DNA of 5,153 bases from positions 1-5,153 of the forward strand of contig DASQWC010000012.1 of NCBI GenBank assembly GCA_035640475.1, given 5' to 3'. The position numbers and the translations under genes are program-made. The notes below the pieces were generated by a model. It searched no databases. It was not told the origin of the DNA and worked only from the letters and a program-made list of their open reading frames with translations. Positions 1-4,569 of the stretch are shown in pieces. The DNA comes from DASQWC01 sp035640475 (GTDB lineage Bacteria > Actinomycetota > JAICYB01). Each line of letters opens with the position of its first letter. The first letter of the stretch is position 1.

Positions 1-50
1 CGCTGCGCCCCCCGAACCCCCCGCGGAAGCAGTTTCGAGATTGCTCTCCA

Positions 51-66
51 GCGCGCGGGAGCGCGC
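51..66. other. GC stem-loop with GNRA-type tetraloop
   Basis: GCGCGC (51-56), loop GGGA (57-60) and GCGCGC (61-66) form a perfect 6-bp stem closed by a GNRA-class tetraloop. No T-run follows (AAATG comes next), so it is not a canonical intrinsic terminator. It could be a U-less terminator of a gene lying left of the window, or simple GC-rich coincidence. The rest of bases 1-127 shows no gene I can support. Confidence 0.3.
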
Positions 67-101
67 AAATGTCTCCACAGGCCTGAATTCCGCCGGCCCC
101 C

Positions 102-107
102 TATACT
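102..107 (+). promoter_or_regulatory. Candidate -10 element for tRNA-Trp/secE
   Basis: TATACT differs from the sigma70 -10 consensus TATAAT at one position. It lies 20 bases before the tRNA 5' end, so transcription would start near 113-115 and leave a short 5' leader for RNase P to remove. No convincing -35 hexamer sits 16-18 bases upstream (the sequence there is close to AGGCCT), so the call rests on the -10 alone. The same TATACT hexamer recurs just before the L10 leader at 2516. Confidence 0.4.
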
Positions 108-127
108 TGACGGCGTTCCCCACCCTT

Positions 128-201
128 AGGGCCGTAGCTCAACTTGGCAGAGCACCGGTCTCCAAAACCGGGGGTTGTGGGTTCGAGTCCCGCCGGCCCT
201 G
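128..201 (+). tRNA. trpT: tRNA-Trp (anticodon CCA)
   Basis: All cloverleaf parts are visible. The acceptor stem AGGGCCG (128-134) pairs with CGGCCCT (194-200). The D stem is GCTC/GAGC (137-140/150-153). The anticodon stem CCGGT/ACCGG (155-159/167-171) encloses the loop CTCCAAA with anticodon CCA at 162-164. The T arm is GTGGG-TTCGAGT-CCCGC (177-193), and G201 is the discriminator base, as usual for bacterial tRNA-Trp. The gene does not encode the 3' CCA (CAA follows), so the end must be added by tRNA nucleotidyltransferase. secE begins 36 bases downstream with no terminator between them, so the tRNA is probably cut out of a tRNA-secE-nusG precursor. tRNA-Trp upstream of secE is a common bacterial arrangement. 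Confidence 0.97.
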
Positions 202-237
202 CAAAGGCCAGGACTACGAAAGGACTGGCAAAGAAGT

Positions 238-543
238 ATGAACCGCGAGTTCAAGAGGCGCATGAAGCGCGAACAGCGCCAGCAAGAGCGCGCGCAGATG
301 CGCGGCGGTCAGCGTCCGCCTATCCCGGTTCAGCAGCAGAAGCGACAGCGCGTCAAGATCCGCACCTACTTCAGCGAGATCCGCGGTGAGCTCCGCCGTG
401 TGATCTGGCCGACGCGCCAAGAGGTCATCACGTACTCGATGGTCGTCATCCTCGTCGTCACGGTTCTCACCGGAGTCGTGTTCGCACTCGACCTCGGCTT
501 CGCGCAAGGAATCGTCGAGCTCTTCCGTCCGAGCGGACCATGA
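238..543 (+). CDS. secE: Preprotein translocase subunit SecE
   Basis: A 101-residue inner-membrane subunit that clamps SecY in the SecYEG protein-export channel. Residues 1-42 are very basic and Gln-rich, so cytosolic. The SecE signature follows: an amphipathic surface helix and hinge at about 43-62 (YFSEIRGELRRVIWPTRQEV, with the family's W-P-T/S-R core at 57-60). A single transmembrane segment at about 64-84 (ITYSMVVILVVTVLTGVVFAL) comes next, then a short periplasmic tail. This single-TM form is the usual short SecE of most bacteria, unlike the three-TM protein of E. coli. ATG 238 is chosen because upstream in-frame codons read through the tRNA gene. A loose AAAGGA lies 13 bases before it, so the ribosome site is weak. 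The stop overlaps the nusG start (ATGA, 540-543), implying translational coupling. The SecE-NusG pairing is near-universal in bacteria. Confidence 0.95.
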   Translation: MNREFKRRMKREQRQQERAQMRGGQRPPIPVQQQKRQRVKIRTYFSEIRGELRRVIWPTRQEVITYSMVVILVVTVLTGVVFALDLGFAQGIVELFRPSGP

Positions 544-1352
544 CCGACTACAACAGCACCGACACGACGACCGAAGACCAGGAACAGGACGTCCAGGACA
601 CGTCCTTCGGCCAAACGCGCGAACCGGAAGCACCAGACGCGCAGCCGGAGCCGGCTGCCGCACCGACGCCCGAACCCGCTGCCGAGCCTGTGACGGAGGC
701 CACCGCGGATGCGGACGCGGACCCCATCGTCGATCAGACGGCCGTCGCCGTCGAGGTGTCGGAAGAAGCGCTCGAAGCCGAAGAAGACGAAGACGAGGAC
801 GGGGATGAGGAGGAGAACTACTTCTTCGCACCCGGTGACTGGTTCGTCGTCCATACCTACGCCGGCTACGAGAACAAGGTCCGTGCGAACCTCTCGTCCC
901 GAATTCAGTCCATGAATATGGAAGACAAGATCTACGACGTCGTCGTCCCGACCGAAGAGGTGATGGAGCTCAAGTCGGGCAAGATGCAGTCGGTTCAGAA
1001 AAAGGTATTCCCCGGCTACATCCTCGTCCGGATGCAGCTGGACGACGACTCGTGGTACGTCGTGCGCAACACGCCCGGCGTCACCGGATTCGTCGGATCG
1101 GGCGCAAAGCCGACGCCGTTGGATCCGGGCGAAGTCACAAAGATCCTCGCGCCGAAGACCGAGGAGCGTCCGCGTCCGAAGCTCGATTACGAGGTCGGCG
1201 AGGTCGTCAGCGTCGTTGCCGGCCCGTTCAACGGCTACAGCGGTCCCGTGAACGCCATCGAGGTGGACAAGCAGCAGGTCACCGTTCTCCTCGATCTCTT
1301 CGGGCGGGAGACGCCGGTAGAGTTGACGTTCGATCAGGTCACGAAGCTGTAG
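540..1352 (+). CDS. nusG: Transcription termination/antitermination factor NusG
   Basis: A 270-residue NusG, which binds RNA polymerase through its NGN domain and contacts Rho or ribosomal protein S10 through its KOW domain. Residues 1-98 are a low-complexity extension rich in Glu, Asp, Pro and Ala, with an acidic run at about 80-92. The NGN domain starts at W101 (WFVVHTYAGYENKV) and carries FPGY (157-160) and NTPGVTGFVG (177-186). A short linker leads to the KOW domain at about 217-270 (VVAGPFNGYSGPV and LFGRETPVEL). The E. coli protein is about 180 residues; similar acidic extensions are known in actinobacterial NusG. ATG 540 overlaps the secE stop and has no good Shine-Dalgarno, consistent with coupling. 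A later start inside the extension cannot be excluded, but the acidic frame is continuous from this ATG. rplK begins 10 bases after the stop. Confidence 0.96.
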   Translation: MTDYNSTDTTTEDQEQDVQDTSFGQTREPEAPDAQPEPAAAPTPEPAAEPVTEATADADADPIVDQTAVAVEVSEEALEAEEDEDEDGDEEENYFFAPGDWFVVHTYAGYENKVRANLSSRIQSMNMEDKIYDVVVPTEEVMELKSGKMQSVQKKVFPGYILVRMQLDDDSWYVVRNTPGVTGFVGSGAKPTPLDPGEVTKILAPKTEERPRPKLDYEVGEVVSVVAGPFNGYSGPVNAIEVDKQQVTVLLDLFGRETPVELTFDQVTKL

Positions 1353-1362
1353 GAGACTCTCG

Positions 1363-1785
1363 ATGGCAAAGAAAGTCCTCACCAAGCTCAAGCTCCAGCT
1401 GCCGGCCGGACAGGCGTCCGCTGCGCCGCCCGTCGGTCCCGCGCTCGGACAGCACGGTGTGAACATCATGGAGTTCGTCAAGCAGTACAACGAAGCGACG
1501 CGCAACCAGCAGGGCACGATCATTCCGTGCGAGCTCACCGTCTACGACGACCGCTCATTCACGTTCATCACGAAGACCCCGCCGGCGGCCGTCCTCATCA
1601 AGCAAGCCGCCGGGATCGAGAAGGGCTCGGCCGAGCCGCACAAGGACAAGGTCGGAACGCTGAAGCGCGACCAAGTGCGCAAGATCGCCGAACAGAAGAT
1701 GAAGGACCTCACCGCCAACGACATCGATCAAGCGATGAAGATCATCGAGGGGACGGCCCGCTCGATGGGTGTGAAGGTCGAGTAG
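1363..1785 (+). CDS. rplK: 50S ribosomal protein L11
   Basis: A 140-residue protein of the GTPase-associated centre; it binds the 23S rRNA thiostrepton loop next to the L10/L12 stalk. The N-terminal domain carries the family hallmark at 14-37 (PAGQASAAPPVGPALGQHGV and NIMEF), including the Pro-rich segment of the thiostrepton pocket. The C-terminal RNA-binding domain shows KTPPAAVLIKQAAG (71-84) and the terminal signature from about R106 (RKIAEQKMKDL then AMKIIEGTARSMGV). Length is normal (E. coli 142). The ATG has a good Shine-Dalgarno, AGGAG at 1351-1355, with 7-base spacing. It overlaps the nusG stop codon (TAG 1350-1352), so terminating ribosomes cover the site. rplA follows after 2 bases. 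I saw no clear L1-binding operator ahead of the gene. Confidence 0.98.
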   Translation: MAKKVLTKLKLQLPAGQASAAPPVGPALGQHGVNIMEFVKQYNEATRNQQGTIIPCELTVYDDRSFTFITKTPPAAVLIKQAAGIEKGSAEPHKDKVGTLKRDQVRKIAEQKMKDLTANDIDQAMKIIEGTARSMGVKVE

Positions 1786-1787
1786 CC

Positions 1788-2510
1788 GTGGGCAAGCTCG
1801 GGAAGCGTCTGAAGTCGGCCGGCGAGAGCTTCGATCGCGATCAGCTCTACGCGCCGTCCGAAGCCCTCGAGATCGTGAGGAACAACGCGAAGGCACGCTT
1901 CGACGAGACGATCGAGGCTGCGTTCAAGCTGGGGATCGATCCTCGCAAGTCCGACCAGATGGTCCGCGGAACGGTGAGCCTTCCGTCGGGGACGGGCAAA
2001 GAGATGCGGGTGGCCGTGTTCGCTGCCGGCGACGCTGCGCGCGACGCGAAGGAAGCCGGCGCAGACTTCGTCGGTGAAGACGACCTCGTCGACAAGATTC
2101 AGGGCGGCTGGTTCGAGTTCGACGCAGCCGTCGCGACGCCGGACATGATGCCGAAGGTGGGAAAGATCGGAAAGCTCCTCGGCCCCCGTGGGCTCATGCC
2201 CAACCCGAAGGCGGGGACGGTTACGCAGGAGGTGGGCAAGGCCGTCGGCGAGATCAAAGGCGGAAAGGTCGAGTACCGGACGGACAAGTTCGGCAACGTC
2301 CACCTGATCCTCGGCAAAGCCTCGTTCGAGCAGCCGGCGTTGCTCCAGAACTTCGCCACGGCGCTGGACGAGCTCATCAAGGCCAAGCCGCCTGCGGCCA
2401 AGGGCCGGTACATCAAGGGGATCACGGTGTCGTCCACGATGGGACCCGGCGTGCGCGTCGATCCCAACGTGACACCGCGGGACATCGTTCCCGCGCAGCA
2501 AAGCTCGTAA
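1788..2510 (+). CDS. rplA: 50S ribosomal protein L1
   Basis: A 240-residue protein forming the mobile L1 stalk, which helps move deacylated tRNA out of the E site; in several bacteria it also represses its own rplKA mRNA. The L1 signature spans about 119-145 (DMMPKVGKIGKLLGPRGLMP, then NPKAGTV). Domain I contains FKLGIDPRKSDQMVRGTVSLPSGTG (46-70), and the C-terminal half of domain I is recognisable at 210-226 (KGITVSSTMGPGVRVDP). Length is typical. The start is GTG 1788, two bases after the rplK stop. It gives the expected N-terminus (MGKLGKRLK), and GAAGG at 1773-1777 can act as a distal Shine-Dalgarno. No ATG lies nearby in frame. The TAA stop is followed within a few bases by a possible promoter and the L10 leader. 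Confidence 0.98.
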   Translation: MGKLGKRLKSAGESFDRDQLYAPSEALEIVRNNAKARFDETIEAAFKLGIDPRKSDQMVRGTVSLPSGTGKEMRVAVFAAGDAARDAKEAGADFVGEDDLVDKIQGGWFEFDAAVATPDMMPKVGKIGKLLGPRGLMPNPKAGTVTQEVGKAVGEIKGGKVEYRTDKFGNVHLILGKASFEQPALLQNFATALDELIKAKPPAAKGRYIKGITVSSTMGPGVRVDPNVTPRDIVPAQQSS

Positions 2511-2515
2511 GCCCG

Positions 2516-2521
2516 TATACT
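2516..2521 (+). promoter_or_regulatory. Possible -10 element for the rplJL transcript
   Basis: TATACT lies 6 bases after the rplA stop. A start 6-7 bases downstream (about 2527-2528) would fall exactly at the beginning of the conserved L10-leader sequence. No recognisable -35 exists 16-18 bases upstream, where the sequence is the GC-rich end of rplA, so the site may be weak or fortuitous and rplJL may instead be read through from rplA. The identical hexamer stands before tRNA-Trp. Confidence 0.3.
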
Positions 2522-2580
2522 CGCCGAGCCGAAGACAGCAGGTCCTACGGGACAAAGGCGCAAGCCGCCTGCCGAGGTGC
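2522..2580 (+). ncRNA. L10 leader (ribosomal protein L10-binding cis-regulatory RNA)
   Basis: The segment contains the hallmark halves of the L10 leader family, CCGAAGACAGCAGG (2529-2542) and CCTGCCGAGGTG (2568-2579), at the expected place before rplJ. GCAGG (2538-2542) pairs with CCTGC (2568-2572). Between them lie two small hairpins: GTCC-TACG-GGAC (2542-2553) and GGC-GCAA-GCC (2557-2566), the latter with a GNRA loop. The unpaired GAAGACA opposite CGAGG fits the conserved kinked internal loop recognised by L10. By analogy with the family, L10 or the L10(L12)n complex binds here when ribosomal RNA is limiting and reduces rplJL expression through the terminator just downstream. Exact ends are approximate. 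Confidence 0.87.
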
Positions 2581-2596
2581 GTCGCAACTCTTGATG

Positions 2597-2623
2597 CCCT
2601 CGTCCCGTGGACGGGGGTTTTTT
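2597..2623 (+). terminator. Intrinsic terminator/attenuator abutting rplJ start
   Basis: CCCTCGTCC (2597-2605), loop CGT and GGACGGGGG (2609-2617) form a continuous 9-bp stem (one T-G pair), followed at once by six T (2618-2623). One base later comes the rplJ ATG. The 3' arm, with its GGGGG at 2613-2617, is also the only plausible Shine-Dalgarno for rplJ, at 7-base spacing. When formed, the hairpin would therefore both stop transcription and hide the ribosome site. GTCCCGT (2602-2608) is exactly complementary to ACGGGAC (2547-2553) in the L10 leader, providing a candidate antiterminator. Confidence 0.82.
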
Positions 2624-2624
2624 C

Positions 2625-3293
2625 ATGACTGAGTACGCGACGAAGGTCAGACCGGAGAAGGTTGAGACCGTCGAGAAGATCAAGACGCAGATCGGTGAGA
2701 CCCAAGCGGTCGTCCTCACCGAGTACCGCGGTCTGACCGTCGGCGAGCTGGCCGACCTCCGTACGCAGCTGCTCGACAAAGAGACGAGTTACCGCGTCGT
2801 CAAGAACACGCTCGCACGGCGTGCGGTTGCCGATGCCGGGCTCGGCGAGCTCGAGGAGCTCTTCGTCGGTCCGGTGGCCGTCGCCTACGTCAAGGGCGAC
2901 CCGGTCTCGGCGGCGAAGGTGCTCGCGACGTTTGCTCGTGAGCATCCGGCACTCGTCATCAAGGGCGGCGTTCTCGAGGGTCGTATCCTCACCGCCGACG
3001 AGACGAAGGCGCTCGCGAGCGTGGACACGCTGGACGTCTCTCGCGCTAAGATCGCGGGCTTGCTCACGGCGCCGTTGCGCCAGCTGATGATGCTGCTCGA
3101 GGCGCCGGCGGCCCGGATCATCTACGTCCTGGACCAGATCGGCGCGAAGGCGGCGGCCGAAGCGGCACCGGAAGCCGAAGCGGCACCGGAAGCCGAAGCG
3201 GCACCGGCCGTGGAAGCCGAGCCCGAAGCACCAGTGGAGCAAGAAGCAGCGCAACCGCAAGAACAGGAAGGGAGCAGCGATGGCGAAGGTTGA
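2625..3293 (+). CDS. rplJ: 50S ribosomal protein L10 with extended acidic tail
   Basis: A 222-residue stalk-base protein that anchors L12 dimers to 23S rRNA beside L11. The N-terminal domain is typical: TQAVVLTEYRGLTVGELADL (26-45) and the RVVKNTLARRA stretch (57-67) that contacts rRNA. The helix carrying L12 dimers lies around 143-176 (IAGLLTAPLRQLMMLLEAP, then ARIIYVLDQIGAKA). Residues 177-222 are an extra Ala/Glu/Pro/Gln tail built partly from tandem AEAAPE repeats; common L10 proteins end at about 165-180 residues. ATG 2625 gives the normal N-terminus (MTEYATKVRPEKVE). A GTG at 2607 would start inside the attenuator stem and add MDGGFF, so it was not chosen. The last 14 bases overlap rplL. 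Regulation is likely by the L10 leader and attenuator just upstream. Confidence 0.97.
   Translation: MTEYATKVRPEKVETVEKIKTQIGETQAVVLTEYRGLTVGELADLRTQLLDKETSYRVVKNTLARRAVADAGLGELEELFVGPVAVAYVKGDPVSAAKVLATFAREHPALVIKGGVLEGRILTADETKALASVDTLDVSRAKIAGLLTAPLRQLMMLLEAPAARIIYVLDQIGAKAAAEAAPEAEAAPEAEAAPAVEAEPEAPVEQEAAQPQEQEGSSDGEG
3157..3207 (+). repeat. 18-bp tandem repeat in rplJ 3' end
   Basis: The unit CCGAAGCGGCACCGGAAG occurs perfectly at 3157-3174 and 3175-3192. A 15-base partial copy follows at 3193-3207, giving about 2.8 copies. Being 18 bp long it keeps frame and encodes repeated A-E-A-A-P-E in the L10 tail. Perfect identity between copies suggests recent slippage expansion, and copy number may vary between strains. 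Confidence 0.95.
3266..3274 (+). promoter_or_regulatory. rplL ribosome-binding site inside rplJ
   Basis: GGAAGGGAG ends 5 bases before the rplL ATG at 3280 and is the strongest purine-rich site in the region, as expected for a protein made in several copies per ribosome. It is embedded in the coding sequence of the L10 tail, so ribosomes finishing rplJ pass over it. Confidence 0.75.
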
Positions 3294-3663
3294 TGACGTC
3301 CTGACCGCGATCAAGGAACTGTCCGTTCTCGAGGCGGCCGAGCTCGCGAAGATGATGCAAGAGGAGTTCGGCATCGAAGCGGCCGCACCCGTTGCCGTTG
3401 CGGCGGCCGGTGCACCCGCGGGCGGCGACGGCGCGGCGGCGGCAGAGGAGAAGGACGAGTTCGACGTGATCCTCACGGCGCCGGGCGACAAGAAGATTCA
3501 GGTGATCAAGGAGATCCGTTCGTTCACGACGCTCGGCTTGAAGGAAGCGAAGGATGTCGCCGACTCGGCTCCCAAGCCGATCAAGGAGAAGGTGACGAAG
3601 GACGAGGCTCAGAAGATCAAGGAAGCGATTGAAGCCGCCGGTGGGACGGTGGAAATTAAGTGA
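3280..3663 (+). CDS. rplL: 50S ribosomal protein L7/L12
   Basis: A 127-residue multi-copy stalk protein that recruits and stimulates translational GTPases. The N-terminal dimerisation domain (about 1-32, LTAIKELSVLEAAELAKMMQ onward) binds the L10 helix. An Ala/Gly/Pro hinge spans about 33-55, and the globular C-terminal domain about 60-127 (FDVILTAPGDKKIQVIKEIR, then LGLKEAKD and SAPKPIKE). Length is standard. In the factor-binding loop the usual T-G-L-G-L reads T-T-L-G-L (Thr84 in place of the first Gly), and LKEAKD-L-V is LKEAKD-V-A; both are mild departures. The start is clear from the N-terminus and the strong ribosome site 5 bases upstream. The gene overlaps rplJ by 14 bases in another frame. 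It is not followed by rpoB, its usual neighbour, and no intrinsic terminator follows its stop. Confidence 0.98.
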   Translation: MAKVDDVLTAIKELSVLEAAELAKMMQEEFGIEAAAPVAVAAAGAPAGGDGAAAAEEKDEFDVILTAPGDKKIQVIKEIRSFTTLGLKEAKDVADSAPKPIKEKVTKDEAQKIKEAIEAAGGTVEIK

Positions 3664-3672
3664 CGGGACTGG

Positions 3673-3702
3673 TTGACGGCTTCGGCAGCCCATTCCTAGG
3701 AT
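3673..3702 (+). promoter_or_regulatory. sigma70-type promoter for the S1–DUF501–ppx operon
   Basis: TTGACG (3673-3678) matches five of six -35 bases. TAGGAT (3697-3702) fits the TAnnnT pattern of actinobacterial -10 elements. The spacer is 18 bases. The predicted start is near 3709-3711, about 20 bases before the GTG of the S1 gene. It is the only well-spaced two-box promoter I see in the window. Its place in the 67-base gap after rplL suggests that the downstream genes form a separate transcription unit, although read-through from rplL is also possible. Confidence 0.55.
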
Positions 3703-3730
3703 TGGCCACCGTGAAAGAGATGGGCACCTA

Positions 3731-4093
3731 GTGGCGGACGTCGGCGACATCGCCGAGGGCGTCGTCGCGAAGATCATGCCGTACGGGGCCTTCGTTGACC
3801 TTGACGGCGGCCAGAAGGGTCTCGTTCACATCTCGCAAGTCGATCGTTCGTACGTGCAGAACGTCGGTGATTTTCTGCGAGAGACCGACCGCGTGACGGT
3901 CAAGGTCGTCGGCATCAAGGACGACGGCCGTCTCGACCTGTCGATCAAGGCGCTCCAGGAGCCGGACCCGAGCGAGCATCGTCCGGTACCGAAGCAGGAT
4001 CCGGATTTCGAGCGGATGCTGAAGAAGTTCATGCAGCGTTCGAACGAGCGCCAGGCCGACATCAAGCGGAACATCCGGCAAAAACTGGGCTGA
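3731..4093 (+). CDS. S1-domain RNA-binding protein, YabR/GSP13-like
   Basis: A 120-residue protein with one S1 (OB-fold) RNA-binding domain at about 3-74: GDIAEGVVAKIMPYGAFVDL, then GLVHISQV (30-37), NVGDFLRETDRVTVKVVGI (44-62) and GRLDLSIK (66-73). After a Pro-rich linker, the tail at 93-120 (FERMLKKFMQRSNERQADIK, then RNIRQKLG) matches the basic SxxR..LKRN tail of the Bacillus YabR and GSP13 family. Some of these are reported to associate with ribosomes and regulate translation. In Firmicutes and some Actinobacteria such a gene lies next to divIC. Here it follows rplL after 67 bases. The start is GTG 3731; no other in-frame start occurs upstream, and the ribosome site is weak (GAAAGAG, far upstream). 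The precise role here is unknown; an mRNA- or ribosome-binding role is inferred from the fold. Confidence 0.9.
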   Translation: MADVGDIAEGVVAKIMPYGAFVDLDGGQKGLVHISQVDRSYVQNVGDFLRETDRVTVKVVGIKDDGRLDLSIKALQEPDPSEHRPVPKQDPDFERMLKKFMQRSNERQADIKRNIRQKLG

Positions 4094-4569
4094 TCTTTCC
4101 CGCGCTCGACCCCGGCGATCGCGCGGCGATCGAGCGCCAAATCGAACGGCCCGTCCGTGGAGAAGTTCGTGTCGCCGTACGCTGCCCGTGCGGTCTGCCC
4201 GCCGTGATCGAGACGTTCCCGTTCATGGACGGCGAGCCGTTCCCAACGCTGTATTGGCTGACGTGCGTGCGCGCGTGCAGCGCGATCGGCGGCCTCGAGG
4301 CCTCCGGCGTGATGCGCGAGCTCACCGATCGCCTCCGAACCGACGACGACTTCTCGCGAGCCTTTGGCGCGGCGGAAAGAGATTACGTCGACCGTCGGAA
4401 CGCACTCGCCCCGCTCGAGAGTGGCGGCGGCATCGGCGGCGGACCATCGGACCGCGTGAAGTGCCTGCACGCACACTACGCGCATCACCTGGTGTGCGAA
4501 TGCAACCCGGTCGGGGCCTGGGTGCAGGAACAGATCGGCGATGTGCTCGTACCGCCGCCGTGCGTGTAG
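4090..4569 (+). CDS. DUF501 family protein, probable CTG start
   Basis: A 159-residue protein of unknown function. It is recognised by VRGEVRVAVRCPCGLPAVIE (22-41), DGEPFPTLYWLTC (47-59), the LEASGVMREL stretch (69-78), DRVKCLHAHYAHHL (121-134) and NPVGAWV (139-145), all typical of DUF501. Cys32, Cys34, Cys59, Cys63, Cys125, Cys136 and Cys138, plus His127, His129, His132 and His133, could make a metal or Fe-S site, but this is inference. The conserved N-terminal part lies upstream of the first in-frame GTG (4204), and the frame has no ATG, GTG or TTG before it. The best start is CTG 4090, which overlaps the preceding stop as CTGA (4090-4093), a coupling geometry like ATGA. An ATC at 4093 or an assembly error are alternatives. 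It overlaps the downstream ppx gene by 10 bases, repeating the DUF501–ppx pair of other actinobacteria. Confidence 0.88.
   Translation: MIFPALDPGDRAAIERQIERPVRGEVRVAVRCPCGLPAVIETFPFMDGEPFPTLYWLTCVRACSAIGGLEASGVMRELTDRLRTDDDFSRAFGAAERDYVDRRNALAPLESGGGIGGGPSDRVKCLHAHYAHHLVCECNPVGAWVQEQIGDVLVPPPCV

Noticed and set aside
107..112. TTGACG before tRNA-Trp as a -35 box
   Set aside because: A matching -10 would have to lie inside the tRNA gene, and none is present. The overlapping TATACT is the better element.
1..127. Possible gene end or divergent gene start at the left edge
   Set aside because: Frames are open for short stretches on both strands, but no start, ribosome site or recognisable protein motif supports a call. 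rpmG, often found here, is not present.
366..1538. Long open frame on the minus strand (about 390 codons) opposite secE/nusG/rplK
   Set aside because: Its translation is Arg/Leu/Val-rich low-complexity with no recognisable domain, and it lies fully opposite well-identified genes. It is a by-product of GC-rich codon bias.
2607..2627. GTG 2607 as an upstream rplJ start adding MDGGFF
   Set aside because: It lies inside the terminator stem and U-tract with no ribosome site. The usual L10 N-terminus begins at ATG 2625.
1728..3491. Very long minus-strand open frame (about 587 codons) opposite rplA, the L10 leader and rplJL
   Set aside because: Same reason: antisense shadow of GC-rich genes with repetitive composition (CRFGFRCRFG-like runs opposite the rplJ repeats). 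It crosses the conserved leader RNA and has no domain I recognise.
3678..3690. GGCT-TCGGC-AGCC hairpin after rplL as a terminator
   Set aside because: Only 4 bp of stem and no following T-run. It lies within the promoter spacer.
4113..4132. Direct 9-bp repeat CGGCGATCG
   Set aside because: Two copies within the DUF501 coding region coding DPGDR/RAAIE. Expected by chance in GC-rich sequence.
4204..4569. DUF501 gene starting at GTG 4204
   Set aside because: This would remove the conserved VRGEVRVAVRCPCGLP segment encoded immediately upstream in the same frame.
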